Shown one piece after another: positions 23,856 to 30,012 of a DNA stretch of 39,243 bases. The notes below the pieces were generated by a model that saw only the letters and a list, made by a program, of their open reading frames with translations, ran no database searches and was not told the origin of the DNA. The stretch spans positions 1-39,243 of the IMG/VR virus record IMGVR_UViG_3300044697_000005; one strand, given 5' to 3'. The first letter of the stretch is position 1, and the number at the start of each line of letters is the position of its first letter. Source of the DNA: a virus. The translations under genes were made by a program, and so were the position numbers.

Positions 23856-24314
23856 TTATTCGGTGTCAACTGCGCCTCCTTTTGCGGGATCAAATACTTC
23901 AGCGAGATAAGGTTTCCGCCAGGTTCCTTTCCAGATTTCTAATTTGTGCTCGCCCGCTCCGTTTCGATACATTTTGAGTTTCATTTTGTATACCTGATCC
24001 GGAAAGCCTTTTGCTTCGGCAAATACCGTGCGCCCGGAATCAACGTCGGTGAAACTAAAATCAATTTTCCACCTAATTCGATAGCCGAGATCCACACAGT
24101 GTTGTCGTCGGATACCGCGAATCTCGCCAGCGCGCTCTCTAAGTAAGAGTATTTGAAACACGGCGGCTTCAAATTTACTCGGGAACCCGTCCGCTGTTCT
24201 TTTGGCATTGTATTTGTTCTTTCGTTTTATTTTGAGCCACAACACCAAAAGGTACAAGGCGTTTGCACAAACCACAAGGACAAATAAAAAAAGAATTACT
24301 TGCCCTAACGTCAT
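23856..24314 (-). CDS. DUF1064 nuclease-like protein with membrane anchor
   Basis: A 152-residue protein. Residues 4-27 are a strong transmembrane helix (GQVILFLFVLVVCANALYLL...). From residue 33 on it matches DUF1064, a phage family with a nuclease-like fold: NKYNAKRTADGFPSKFEAAVFQILLLRERAGEI (residues 33-65) and RWKIDFSFTD...VFAEAKGFPD, with the D and E-x-K active-site pattern. The start is supported by an ATGA overlap with the upstream stop at 24311-24314. A membrane-anchored DUF1064 is unexpected, since these proteins are usually soluble. It lies in the replication region, so a role in DNA processing at the membrane is possible. Confidence 0.72.
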   Translation of the reverse strand: MTLGQVILFLFVLVVCANALYLLVLWLKIKRKNKYNAKRTADGFPSKFEAAVFQILLLRERAGEIRGIRRQHCVDLGYRIRWKIDFSFTDVDSGRTVFAEAKGFPDQVYKMKLKMYRNGAGEHKLEIWKGTWRKPYLAEVFDPAKGGAVDTE

Positions 24315-24781
24315 TTTGCGTAATCTCTTTCGATCATGTCCATGGATTGAATTTTCATAGCAAGCGTAACTTCTTTCATCGGTGCGTAATTAATATTGCT
24401 CACGACGATTGCGTCTTTAAGTTTCGTAAGTGACACGCGTGTGTGCGCTAGCTTTTCTTCTGCCCACAAAAGAATCTTCGCGTTGTGTTTGTTGTCTTCG
24501 TGCGTTTTGATTGTTTCTAAAACCCACAAACCTAAACGCTTTCCTGTTTCAGGTTCGTATTTTCTTAATCCGCGCATTCTGTCGTTGCAATAAGAATAAA
24601 GCGGTGCTGGCAGCGGTGTGAATGGTTTGGGTTTTAATCCTTCCGGGTTTTCAGCGACAGAAACCGCGTTCGCCTCGAGATAAGCATCGAACGTAATTTC
24701 TTTTCGCATATACATCTGAAAAATTTCTTTGCCGGCGCAGTCCGGTCCGTTCGCTCCGACTTGCTTCAGTTGATCAAACAT
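24311..24781 (-). CDS. Hypothetical protein in replication module
   Basis: A 156-residue protein. The start at 24781 has GAGGGGG seven bases upstream and overlaps the end of the replication gene by eight bases. It is mostly soluble and helical (GKEIFQMYMRKEITFDAYLE, KHNAKILLWAEEKLAHTRVSLTKLKDAIV). Position after an initiator-like protein would suit a helicase loader or replication accessory, but I see no P-loop or zinc motif, so no function is assigned. Confidence 0.65.
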   Translation of the reverse strand: MFDQLKQVGANGPDCAGKEIFQMYMRKEITFDAYLEANAVSVAENPEGLKPKPFTPLPAPLYSYCNDRMRGLRKYEPETGKRLGLWVLETIKTHEDNKHNAKILLWAEEKLAHTRVSLTKLKDAIVVSNINYAPMKEVTLAMKIQSMDMIERDYAK

Positions 24782-25478
24782 GAATTCCCCCTCTTGCCAG
24801 CTCTTCGTCGATTTGTTTAAGCACGTCATCGTGCGAGCTCTTGATGTGAACTTGACCAGCAAGGGGATCCAACCAATCGCGCCAGCTCGCCATGAATGTC
24901 GAAAAATGTTTCACGTATTTATCCTCCGTTTTGTTTGCTTGCAAATACTTGCAATAATTATCGACCGCCGTCGAGAGATCGACAAAATCGTCTTGAGTCT
25001 TAATTTGCGCTTTGCATAAAGACATACCTTTTTGCTTCCCTAATTTTCTTGGATATTTTTGATAGATCAAATCAAACTCAAAGCGAATCGAAGATGAGCA
25101 AGAGTTGTTTGTCTCGTTCGTCTCGTCTCGTCTCGTAGCGTGCGAGTTCGTGCGAGTGTCGCACGACTTTGTGCGAGACACGCGCAAGCGGACGAATTTC
25201 TCAAAGATTTCAATAGCAGCATCTTGGTCTTTCGGTTTAATTGACGTTATCGCTTGTATATAATTTGAATTCCATCTGATAGCTTGACCGTTTTGTTCGC
25301 ATACTAAAGATAAGATGATAATCCAAAGCCATTTCGCTTCGCACGATAACCCATGAAAGCCGGGTCCGAGAGCTAAGGATTTTTCGACGCGAAACCATTG
25401 TGGTCGTTTCGAGTCCATTCTGGGATTATATTTAGTCCAATTGATTACTTCGATGAATGCGTCATCGTACTTGCTCAC
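24774..25478 (-). CDS. Phage replication initiation protein (O-like)
   Basis: A 234-residue protein starting with GTG at 25478, behind an AGGGGGG ribosome site. The N-terminal 110 residues have the winged-helix style of phage replication proteins (FIEVINWTKYNP...WFRVEKSLALGPGFHGLSCEAKWLWIIIL). A Ser/Thr/Asn-rich linker (115-130) is followed by a C-terminal domain with FDLIYQKYPRKLGKQKGM and KHFSTFMASWRDWLDP, common at the end of such proteins. It should bind the phage origin and recruit host helicase. No polymerase or helicase gene is seen, so the phage relies on host enzymes. Imperfect repeats of CGAGACGAGACGAACGAG lie in the linker-coding part (about 25110-25140). Confidence 0.7.
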   Translation of the reverse strand: MSKYDDAFIEVINWTKYNPRMDSKRPQWFRVEKSLALGPGFHGLSCEAKWLWIIILSLVCEQNGQAIRWNSNYIQAITSIKPKDQDAAIEIFEKFVRLRVSRTKSCDTRTNSHATRRDETNETNNSCSSSIRFEFDLIYQKYPRKLGKQKGMSLCKAQIKTQDDFVDLSTAVDNYCKYLQANKTEDKYVKHFSTFMASWRDWLDPLAGQVHIKSSHDDVLKQIDEELARGGIHV

Positions 25479-25498
25479 TATTCCCCCCTGAACAATGC

Positions 25499-25526
25499 GC
25501 CCCGACCGTGTTCAGTCAGTCGGGGC
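25499..25526 (-). repeat. GC-rich hairpin upstream of replication gene
   Basis: A perfect 8-bp inverted repeat GCCCCGAC (25499-25506) and GTCGGGGC (25519-25526) with a 12-nt loop, lying 20 bases upstream of the GTG start of the replication gene. There is no T-run on either side. It may be a leader structure that tunes expression, an mRNA-stabilising element, or a protein-binding site. Confidence 0.5.
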
Positions 25527-25565
25527 ACGGAGCTTACTGATGTGATTGATTTACGAAATGACCGT

Positions 25566-25778
25566 TCAAAAGTCAAATTCTTTGAAGGTGTAAGTCAGAG
25601 GGATTTCCTCTGCGGGAGATTCGGAGACGATGTCGTCTTCATCATTCGTAGGATATTGAAACGTGTCGACGATTGCCATGCTCGGATCGTTCTCGCATTC
25701 GTATTGTCCTGATTCGTCAATGCATGTGCAATTTATCGCGTGACCCATGCAGATTATGACGAGAAACGGGAACTGCAT
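25566..25778 (-). CDS. Hypothetical Cys-containing small acidic protein
   Basis: A 70-residue frame MQFPFLVIICMGHAINCTCIDESGQYECENDPS..., with a hydrophobic start, four Cys in the first 30 residues and a very acidic C-terminal half (NDEDDIVSESPAEEIP). It ends KEFDF. The first ATG has a ribosome-like AGGG only one base away, so the true start is uncertain (next Met at 25748). Acidic Cys proteins of this size may be inhibitors or zinc binders. Function unknown. Confidence 0.45.
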   Translation of the reverse strand: MQFPFLVIICMGHAINCTCIDESGQYECENDPSMAIVDTFQYPTNDEDDIVSESPAEEIPLTYTFKEFDF

Positions 25779-25783
25779 TCCCT

Positions 25784-25812
25784 ATTGTAACAAGCCGAAT
25801 GCGCATCGGCAA
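25784..25812 (-). promoter_or_regulatory. Weak promoter-like sequence with hairpin in spacer
   Basis: On the minus strand TTGCCG (25812-25807) and TACAAT (25789-25784) are spaced by 17 bases. A hairpin GCCGA/TCGGC (25794-25810, core ATGCGCAT-like) overlaps the -35 and spacer. The -10 is only five bases before the ATG at 25778, which speaks against it as the promoter for that start. Low confidence. Confidence 0.25.
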
Positions 25813-25847
25813 ACCGCGCCTAGTTCTTTACGACTGCAGATGAACAA

Positions 25848-26129
25848 CTAGGAAGTCGATTTTTTTTCTTTTAGAAGTTCGTAAATAAGCGCGTCTGCCA
25901 TCCCCACGCTCAGCGTCGCGATGTTGTGTAGATCCTGAATCGTTGTCGTCGGATTCTGTCTACCTGCGAGCCAACCTTGCATGGCAAGTCCGGCGAAATG
26001 GTTTCGAAGCGTGATGCCGTTCACGATTACGTCTTCATTGCAAAGTTTGATTGGGTGTACTGGACCGCCTCCGATTTTCACGATACGACTCGCTTCTAAA
26101 AGTAAAAATTGGCGCAATTCATTTTCCAT
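25848..26129 (-). CDS. Phage protein of the LRNHFAGLAMQ-type family
   Basis: A 93-residue protein with the pattern ITLRNHFAGLAMQGWLAG (residues 39-56) followed by a C-terminal helix (LSVGMADALIYELLKEK). This pattern, a Met/Gln-rich loop and a final helix, is very common in small phage genes near replication or early genes but has no known function. It directly follows the lipoprotein-like gene by one base. It belongs to the operon starting at the promoter at 26336-26364. Confidence 0.65.
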   Translation of the reverse strand: MENELRQFLLLEASRIVKIGGGPVHPIKLCNEDVIVNGITLRNHFAGLAMQGWLAGRQNPTTTIQDLHNIATLSVGMADALIYELLKEKKSTS

Positions 26130-26318
26130 TTATTTTCCCCTCGTAGCTAAACAGTGATCCAAGACATCGCCTGTAAGCGTCTCACACGGCTTATAGGCGC
26201 GATCTTTCGTCGGCAAGTCATCAGGTAAACGCTGGTTCAAATACGCGTTTGAGCAGCTCTGGGTGAGTCCTAGACAACATAAAGCGATGACAATGCAAAA
26301 GGCGAGTGGGGCTTTCAT
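26130..26318 (-). CDS. Small exported or lipoprotein-like protein
   Basis: A 62-residue protein: signal peptide MKAPLAFCIVIALCCLGLTQSC, then a hydrophilic tail with two Cys (KPCETLTGDVLDHCLATRGK). The LTQSC site is close to, but not an ideal, lipobox. It is the first gene after the promoter at 26336-26364, with GAGG six bases before the ATG at 26318 and a leader of only about a dozen bases. A cell-envelope role such as superinfection exclusion is possible; it is not recognised. Confidence 0.6.
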   Translation of the reverse strand: MKAPLAFCIVIALCCLGLTQSCSNAYLNQRLPDDLPTKDRAYKPCETLTGDVLDHCLATRGK

Positions 26319-26335
26319 ATATACCTCGTTAATTC

Positions 26336-26364
26336 AATATAACACAACGCATCATTATAGTCAA
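26336..26364 (-). promoter_or_regulatory. Near-consensus sigma70 promoter, minus strand
   Basis: On the minus strand TTGACT (26364-26359), a 17-base spacer and TATATT (26341-26336) make a near-consensus promoter. It directly follows a terminator hairpin, so it starts a new transcription unit for the lipoprotein-like gene and the replication and ParB genes behind it. The -10 region (26334-26352) shares 17 of 19 bases with the plus-strand site at 21858-21876, which suggests a shared regulator or promoter class. Confidence 0.72.
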
Positions 26365-26371
26365 TAAATAA

Positions 26372-26400
26372 CCCAGGGCTACCACCATAGCCGCCCTGGG
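26372..26400 (-). terminator. Rho-independent-type terminator
   Basis: On the minus strand an 8-bp stem CCCAGGGC/GCCCTGGG (26400-26393 with 26379-26372) is followed by TTATTTATT. It lies 30 bases downstream of the gene ending at 26431 and ends the early-type operon. Its T-rich tail runs straight into the -35 of the next promoter, a compact operon boundary. Confidence 0.65.
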
Positions 26401-26430
26401 CATCAGGGGTTTCACTCAAGCAAGCACAGC

Positions 26431-26625
26431 TTATTTGACCCCTAATTCTGTCTTTTGTTTTCTTCCCCATTTTTTCTCAGCGATCCTCGTAATTCGATAT
26501 TTTTCCTGATCTCCCTCAATTCGTAAAATCACGCGCCTGATTTTCGAAACGGTCGGCGTAATCACAAGTTCCCCTTCGTTCAGGTAAATCGATTCGTTGA
26601 GTTTCACTTCAAGGAAAAGAGCCAT
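26431..26625 (-). CDS. Small basic protein, weakly CsrA-like
   Basis: A 64-residue protein MALFLEVKLNESIYLNEGELVITPTVS... with alternating hydrophobic strands and a basic C-terminus (RIAEKKWGRKQKTE). The pattern L....NESI.L.....I......I.RVILRI.....YRITR resembles the layout of CsrA/RsmA RNA-binding proteins (LTR..GE.I.IG..I.V......QVR.GI), but key residues are not clearly conserved. If real, it could bind mRNA leaders. It is the last gene before the terminator. Otherwise it is a small unknown protein. Confidence 0.5.
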   Translation of the reverse strand: MALFLEVKLNESIYLNEGELVITPTVSKIRRVILRIEGDQEKYRITRIAEKKWGRKQKTELGVK

Positions 26626-26662
26626 TTAATTTTCTATCCCCTTCACTCCCAAGGCAACGGCG

Positions 26663-26755
26663 CTACCAGTTTGGACCAGACCCCAATTTATCGATGTAAA
26701 CGACGATTAAAAATCCTACAAGCACTCCGCCGACAAAACACGCTAGATAACCCAT
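26663..26755 (-). CDS. 30-aa single-span membrane peptide
   Basis: A short frame starting at 26755, directly against the stop of the upstream gene: MGYLACFVGGVLVGFLIVVY is a continuous hydrophobic helix with Gly spacing, followed by IDKLGSGPNW. AGGGGA-type sequence precedes the ATG (GATGGGGAAGTGA). The composition is typical of tiny phage membrane peptides. Function unknown. Confidence 0.5.
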   Translation of the reverse strand: MGYLACFVGGVLVGFLIVVYIDKLGSGPNW

Positions 26756-27007
26756 TCACTTCCCCATCTCCTCAATCTTGGTGTTGCCCTCTAATGCTAC
26801 TCTCGCCATGTGGGTATCATTGGCGATAACGTCTGCGAGCGCTTCTTTAGATATTGAGTTGCTTATCCAATAAGATGGGTTTACTGCGTCTGGTTGATCG
26901 AATGCCGCTATTGATTGGAGTGCCTGCTTAAGTCGATCGCGCTCTTTCTTTAGATCATCAATTTTAAGTTCGACTCTCTCTACTGCATCGTAAAATGCTT
27001 CGCTCAT
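26756..27007 (-). CDS. Small coiled-coil protein
   Basis: An 83-residue protein with an N-terminal coiled coil (YDAVERVELKIDDLKKERDRLKQALQSI). It starts with an ATGA overlap at 27007. The C-terminal ending ALEGNTKIEEMGK matches the ending of the upstream gene product (ALTKIEGMGK), and the DNA is nearly identical over about 25 bases, so the two 3' ends share an origin. Function unknown. Confidence 0.6.
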   Translation of the reverse strand: MSEAFYDAVERVELKIDDLKKERDRLKQALQSIAAFDQPDAVNPSYWISNSISKEALADVIANDTHMARVALEGNTKIEEMGK

Positions 27008-27390
27008 TTCCCCATCCCCTCAATCTTAGTGAGGGCTTCTTTGGCTAAAGTTCCCGCTTTAACGGGCATCTCTGCTTCAGTTGGGTGATCACACGCCCAG
27101 ACAATACCGGGCATCATGCGTTTTAATTCCAGAACTTTGTAAGTACTCTTCTCAACCGCGAAGTTTCCAAATGAGTAAAAATCTAGCGCATCAATCGCCA
27201 CTTCAAGCTGAGAGTGTAAAGTTTCTAACTCTTTATCTTGATCTTTTATTTCTTTGCACAACAACTCTTGATTTTCCCTCACCCTGTCCAGCTCGGCGAG
27301 GAGTTCTAATTTAATAGCACAAAATTGACACCCACATTTTTCTGCACTATCCCGAATCTCCTTCTCGCGTTCCGGTGTAAGTGGGGTCAT
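27004..27390 (-). CDS. Coiled-coil protein with N-terminal Cys pair
   Basis: A 128-residue protein: MTPLTPEREKEIRDSAEKCGCQFC gives a CxCxxC-type cluster at residues 19-24, followed by a long coiled coil (LELLAELDRVRENQELLCKEIKDQDKELETLHSQLEV), then a globular part with WACDHPTEAE. Such Cys clusters plus coiled coils occur in many small phage early proteins. The ATG overlaps the preceding stop (ATGA). Its 3' end is shared with the downstream gene. Function unknown. Confidence 0.6.
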   Translation of the reverse strand: MTPLTPEREKEIRDSAEKCGCQFCAIKLELLAELDRVRENQELLCKEIKDQDKELETLHSQLEVAIDALDFYSFGNFAVEKSTYKVLELKRMMPGIVWACDHPTEAEMPVKAGTLAKEALTKIEGMGK

Positions 27391-27602
27391 TTCGGTTTCT
27401 TTCCAAAAGTGTTGATAAATGTTTGGCAGTCTTGCTTTCTTTTGAATAGAGCGATGTCACAGCATCCAGCCCAAGACGCAGCATAAGGGTAAGGCTCTCC
27501 AATGTCTACAATCTGAAAGTCCTCTGGTTTGGCTGTTCTAAGCTTTCGCTTCAATTCATTGTCTTTGCGTAAACACTCTTTCTCAAACTCTTCGTCACTC
27601 AT
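27387..27602 (-). CDS. Hypothetical early protein (71 aa)
   Basis: The start at 27602 (MSDEEFEKECLRK) is chosen over the longer frame because the coding neighbour ends two bases away and the extra 18 residues look like read-through. The N-terminus is a charged helix, the C-terminus a small domain with WAGCCDIALFKRKQDCQTFI, with three Cys. It sits in the early operon. Function unknown. Confidence 0.55.
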   Translation of the reverse strand: MSDEEFEKECLRKDNELKRKLRTAKPEDFQIVDIGEPYPYAASWAGCCDIALFKRKQDCQTFINTFGKKPK

Positions 27603-27603
27603 T

Positions 27604-27822
27604 TCACTCCCCCTCTTTGCGCTTGAGCACTTGCAGATCCTTCGTTGCCGCAGCACCGTATCTTCCGCCTTGTTTCTCTATTCCAGCCTCAATCGCACTA
27701 TTCCAAATGCGCTGGGCGAAGGATTCGATCATGGTGAAACACACTTGAATATTTCCATGAGATAGTCTTGCTTGATCTATCTCCCAGTAAAGCTTCTCAG
27801 CTTCGTCTCTAAAATCAGGCAT
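27604..27822 (-). CDS. Hypothetical early protein (72 aa)
   Basis: A 72-residue soluble protein MPDFRDEAEKLYWEIDQARLSHGN..., mostly helical, with a charged C-terminus (KDLQVLKRKEGE). Its ATG overlaps the stop of the methyltransferase-like gene (TAATG). The segment MIESFAQRIWNSAIEAGIEKQG resembles a phage pattern near nucleotide-metabolism genes, but no function is known. Confidence 0.55.
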   Translation of the reverse strand: MPDFRDEAEKLYWEIDQARLSHGNIQVCFTMIESFAQRIWNSAIEAGIEKQGGRYGAAATKDLQVLKRKEGE

Positions 27823-28310
27823 TAATCCTCCTTCACGTTGCTTGCAGCGGGGGCATACCGACTAATCTTCTTGAGCATTACCCAATAGGTTTGCGATGGC
27901 GCTGAAGGCCCGTTGCGGGTTAAATGCCCAAATAGCGGTTCCCAGTAGTTCGACATGAGCGCCAGGACATCTTTCAGCTCTTGATCGTGGTCATTCCATT
28001 TGAATGCCATCAAAGCTTCGTCCTTGGTTACTCTGTGCGCTTCTTTGGCGGATCCGGCAATGATGTCTCGAATATCATCAGTTGTGTGATGGCCGTAACA
28101 TCTAGCCATATTGCTGGTCTTTCCAAAGTTCACATGCGGCGGATCAAATACAACCAGGTCGTACCCGGATCCGGCTTGCTCAGGGATTTTCCTGGTATCG
28201 CAAACGAGATCTGGATTTACTTTCTCGCGACAGTCTAGGAAATAGGCGTCAGGATGATGCTTATTGAACCAAATCGCTCTATTTCCTGCCGAAAGATCAA
28301 GAATTTTCAT
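27822..28310 (-). CDS. SAM-dependent DNA methyltransferase-like protein
   Basis: A 162-residue class I methyltransferase-like protein. Start chosen at 28310 (MKILDLSAGNRAIWF), where the fold begins. Motif I is LDLSAGNRAIW (about 4-14), the acidic loop after strand 2 is LDCREKVNPD, and motif IV is VVFDPPH (about 54-60), the DPP[YFWH] type of N6-adenine and N4-cytosine enzymes. It is short and lacks a target-recognition domain. It could methylate phage DNA or be a non-DNA enzyme. It is followed by other small early genes. Confidence 0.7.
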   Translation of the reverse strand: MKILDLSAGNRAIWFNKHHPDAYFLDCREKVNPDLVCDTRKIPEQAGSGYDLVVFDPPHVNFGKTSNMARCYGHHTTDDIRDIIAGSAKEAHRVTKDEALMAFKWNDHDQELKDVLALMSNYWEPLFGHLTRNGPSAPSQTYWVMLKKISRYAPAASNVKED

Positions 28311-28443
28311 TTGCTTTCTTTTCAAGAGAATCAGCCATATCTTTCAATGAAGCACCAGGAATGGCCTTATCAGCCAAGCGAAGAGCGTCAATGGCAAGCT
28401 GTAATTGAAATCTTAATTCTTTAATTTTCTCTTTATCAGTCAT
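28297..28443 (-). CDS. Small helical protein (48 aa)
   Basis: The frame starts ATGACTGATAAAGAG at 28443 with an ATGA overlap with the upstream alanine-rich gene. It reads MTDKEKIKELRFQLQLAIDAL then a second helix (SLKDMADSLEKKANENS) and ends inside the methyltransferase-like gene start. A single helical hairpin or coiled coil of this kind is common in phage early regions. No known function. Confidence 0.55.
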   Translation of the reverse strand: MTDKEKIKELRFQLQLAIDALRLADKAIPGASLKDMADSLEKKANENS

Positions 28444-29171
28444 GCAATCCTTTTAATCCCTTTTAAAATCTTAATCAGCTCATCCGCAAAATAGTCATGC
28501 GCCGCCGAGCCCGCCGAGTACGCCGCCGAGTACGCCGCGTACGCCGAGTACGCCGCCGAGTGCGAGGCCGAGTGCGCCGAGTACGCCGCCGAGTACGCCG
28601 AGTACGCCGAGTACGCCGCCGAGCGCGCCGCCGAGCGCGCCGAGCGCGCCGCCGAGCGCGCCGAGTACGCCGCCGAGTACGCCGCCAAGCACGCCGAGTA
28701 CGCCGCTTGTATTTTGTCGTTATCGCCTGATTTTTGAGCTTCTATCATCTGTGTGACTGCCGCCTTGGACTGGTCAATTGCAGCTTTGACTTGTGGCCAT
28801 TTCACTGCGTCGTATTTACACTTATCCATCGAAACCAAAGAATGCTCTAAAACCATAACCAGAAATGGCACTCTGGCTTTTTCGAGATCTACACCGGGTT
28901 TAATCGCCTTTAAGAATTTTTCAGGCCAAGTCTTTGACTTCTTAAGTGTCATTCCTTCGAACAGAGTGTCCTCAACTCTTGCAAGCCATTCAGGTATTCC
29001 TAGCTCTACCGGATAGGCTGCGTGCTCATATTTGTCTAAAGTACACCATACTGCACATCCTTTTCCACCACCACCTGTCTCACCCTTTACGAGTTCATCA
29101 GCCTTTTGATGGGCAATCACTCGCTTGAGATATTTATTTTTGATTGAAACTTTATTGTGAAATGCTTTCAT
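28440..29171 (-). CDS. Phage protein with alanine-rich repeat domain
   Basis: A 243-residue protein. The start at 29171 (MKAFHNKVSIKNKYL) has AAGGGC at a proper distance, and this start matches a family seen in many phages (MKAFHN...I...YL.RV..H..AD..VKG......GKGCAVWCTL). Residues about 1-155 are the conserved domain with KGCAVWC; residues about 158-228 are short imperfect repeats of the type YSAAYSA, RSAARSA, made of Ala with Ser/Tyr/Arg/His. A final helix follows (YFADELIKILKGIKR). Function of the family is unknown; the repeat resembles an amphipathic helical array. The DNA is a 9/12-base repeat array that could vary in length by slippage. Confidence 0.72.
   Translation of the reverse strand: MKAFHNKVSIKNKYLKRVIAHQKADELVKGETGGGGKGCAVWCTLDKYEHAAYPVELGIPEWLARVEDTLFEGMTLKKSKTWPEKFLKAIKPGVDLEKARVPFLVMVLEHSLVSMDKCKYDAVKWPQVKAAIDQSKAAVTQMIEAQKSGDNDKIQAAYSACLAAYSAAYSARSAARSARSAARSAAYSAYSAYSAAYSAHSASHSAAYSAYAAYSAAYSAGSAAHDYFADELIKILKGIKRIA
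28501..28706 (-). repeat. GCCGCCGAGTAC-type tandem repeat array
   Basis: About 205 bases made of imperfect units of 9 and 12 bases (GCCGCCGAGTAC, GCCGAGTAC, GCCGAGCGC), all multiples of three, so length changes keep the frame. It encodes the Ala/Ser/Tyr/Arg repeats of the protein at 28440-29171. Because the units are out of phase, both strands and several frames stay open, which creates spurious antisense frames. Confidence 0.85.
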
Positions 29172-29182
29172 ATTTTTGCCCT

Positions 29183-29425
29183 TCATGCTTTAGATGCATC
29201 CGACGTGACTTTCTTCCAAAACCAAGATGCTCTAATGCTCGTCACAAATTCTTTGCCGTGAGCACCTAATCTGTTTCCGTCTAAGTACAAGAATCGGCTT
29301 TCACCGATCGCAGTCACTTGAACAACCTTTCCGGTGGACCAGCCAGAGATCATATCTCCCGGTTTGAATGCCGCCGTGAACTCGGCGACAGTCATTTTAT
29401 CTGCCTGGCAATGTGGGCATTTCAT
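29183..29425 (-). CDS. Hypothetical protein with N-terminal Cys pair
   Basis: An 80-residue protein starting MKCPHCQADKMTVAEF, a single CxxC pair that may bind a metal with a partner, followed by a small beta-barrel-like domain (GDMISGWSTGKVVQVTAIGESRFLYLDGNRLG). It sits in the early operon 12 bases before the alanine-rich gene. Function unknown; the barrel could be an SH3-like nucleic-acid binding unit. Confidence 0.6.
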   Translation of the reverse strand: MKCPHCQADKMTVAEFTAAFKPGDMISGWSTGKVVQVTAIGESRFLYLDGNRLGAHGKEFVTSIRASWFWKKVTSDASKA

Positions 29426-29497
29426 AACTCACCTCAGCACTTGATGCTCGATCGTTTCTTCATGGTAACTAGGTTCCTTAATCAATACGCATACGAT

Positions 29498-29665
29498 CTA
29501 GTAATCGGTCGGCGCATCTTCCGGAACCAATTTAATAATCACATCTTCGGTGAGCTTGCATTTATCTCGCAACAAGGCACGCCGAACTTTCCAGGTCATC
29601 CCTGGTTCATTTACTATTCTCAAAACTTCCCACATTGGATCTTCTTCTAATAATGGATGACCCAT
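29498..29665 (-). CDS. Small acidic protein (55 aa)
   Basis: A 55-residue frame with a strong GGAG ribosome site before the ATG at 29665: MGHPLLEEDPMWEVLRIVNEPG, a basic middle (WKVRRALLRDKCKLTEDVI) and an acidic end (PEDAPTDY). It fills the gap between the exported protein and the Cys-pair protein and has good coding character. Function unknown. Confidence 0.6.
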   Translation of the reverse strand: MGHPLLEEDPMWEVLRIVNEPGMTWKVRRALLRDKCKLTEDVIIKLVPEDAPTDY

Positions 29666-29694
29666 CTTTCACTCCTTATGCTCGTCCGATCTAG

Positions 29695-30012
29695 TTACTT
29701 CGCAGCAACCGGACTAGGACTTGCTAGAACCAAAGGCTTGATCACCCATTTCGCGCAAACTCCAATCGCGTTGTCGGTGTTGATGAGTTTTGTTCCGTGA
29801 TAGCAGCATAAAAATCTACCGTCCGAAACCTGAGTGCATTCTGCTGGACCGATTTGTTTATCATTCTGAGAAAGAAGGGCGGGCCAGGAATCGAACACGA
29901 GTTGACCCACAAGTTTAGGCATTTCTGCTGTCGCCGTAGGACTTGGGTTCGGAGCAGGATTCGCAGCGAATGCGGTTGACGATATAAGTAAAGCTAAGAT
30001 TGAGATTTTCAT
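29695..30012 (-). CDS. Small exported protein
   Basis: A 105-residue protein. Start at 30012 overlaps the ERF stop (ATGA). The first 17 residues are a signal peptide (MKISILALLISSTAFA), followed by a Pro-rich linker (NPAPNPSPTAT). The mature part has four Cys (AECTQVSD..FLCCYHG...VCAKW), so probably disulfides in the periplasm. It is coupled to ERF translation, an odd partner for an exported protein. Function unknown; a periplasmic inhibitor or exclusion role is possible. Confidence 0.65.
   Translation of the reverse strand: MKISILALLISSTAFAANPAPNPSPTATAEMPKLVGQLVFDSWPALLSQNDKQIGPAECTQVSDGRFLCCYHGTKLINTDNAIGVCAKWVIKPLVLASPSPVAAK

Noticed and set aside
23726-23856. Short frame (VACEKHGCYIRVTRRLG) as a gene in the ParB leader
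   Set aside because: There is no usable start codon before it and a stop lies close upstream; the paired structure explains the region better.
28501-28706. CRISPR array
   Set aside because: Units of 9 and 12 bases without spacers, inside a coding frame; there are no cas genes.
28497-28730. Arg-rich open frame on the plus strand
   Set aside because: It is the antisense of the GCCGCCGAGTAC repeat array; composition is RRVRR repeats with no ribosome site.
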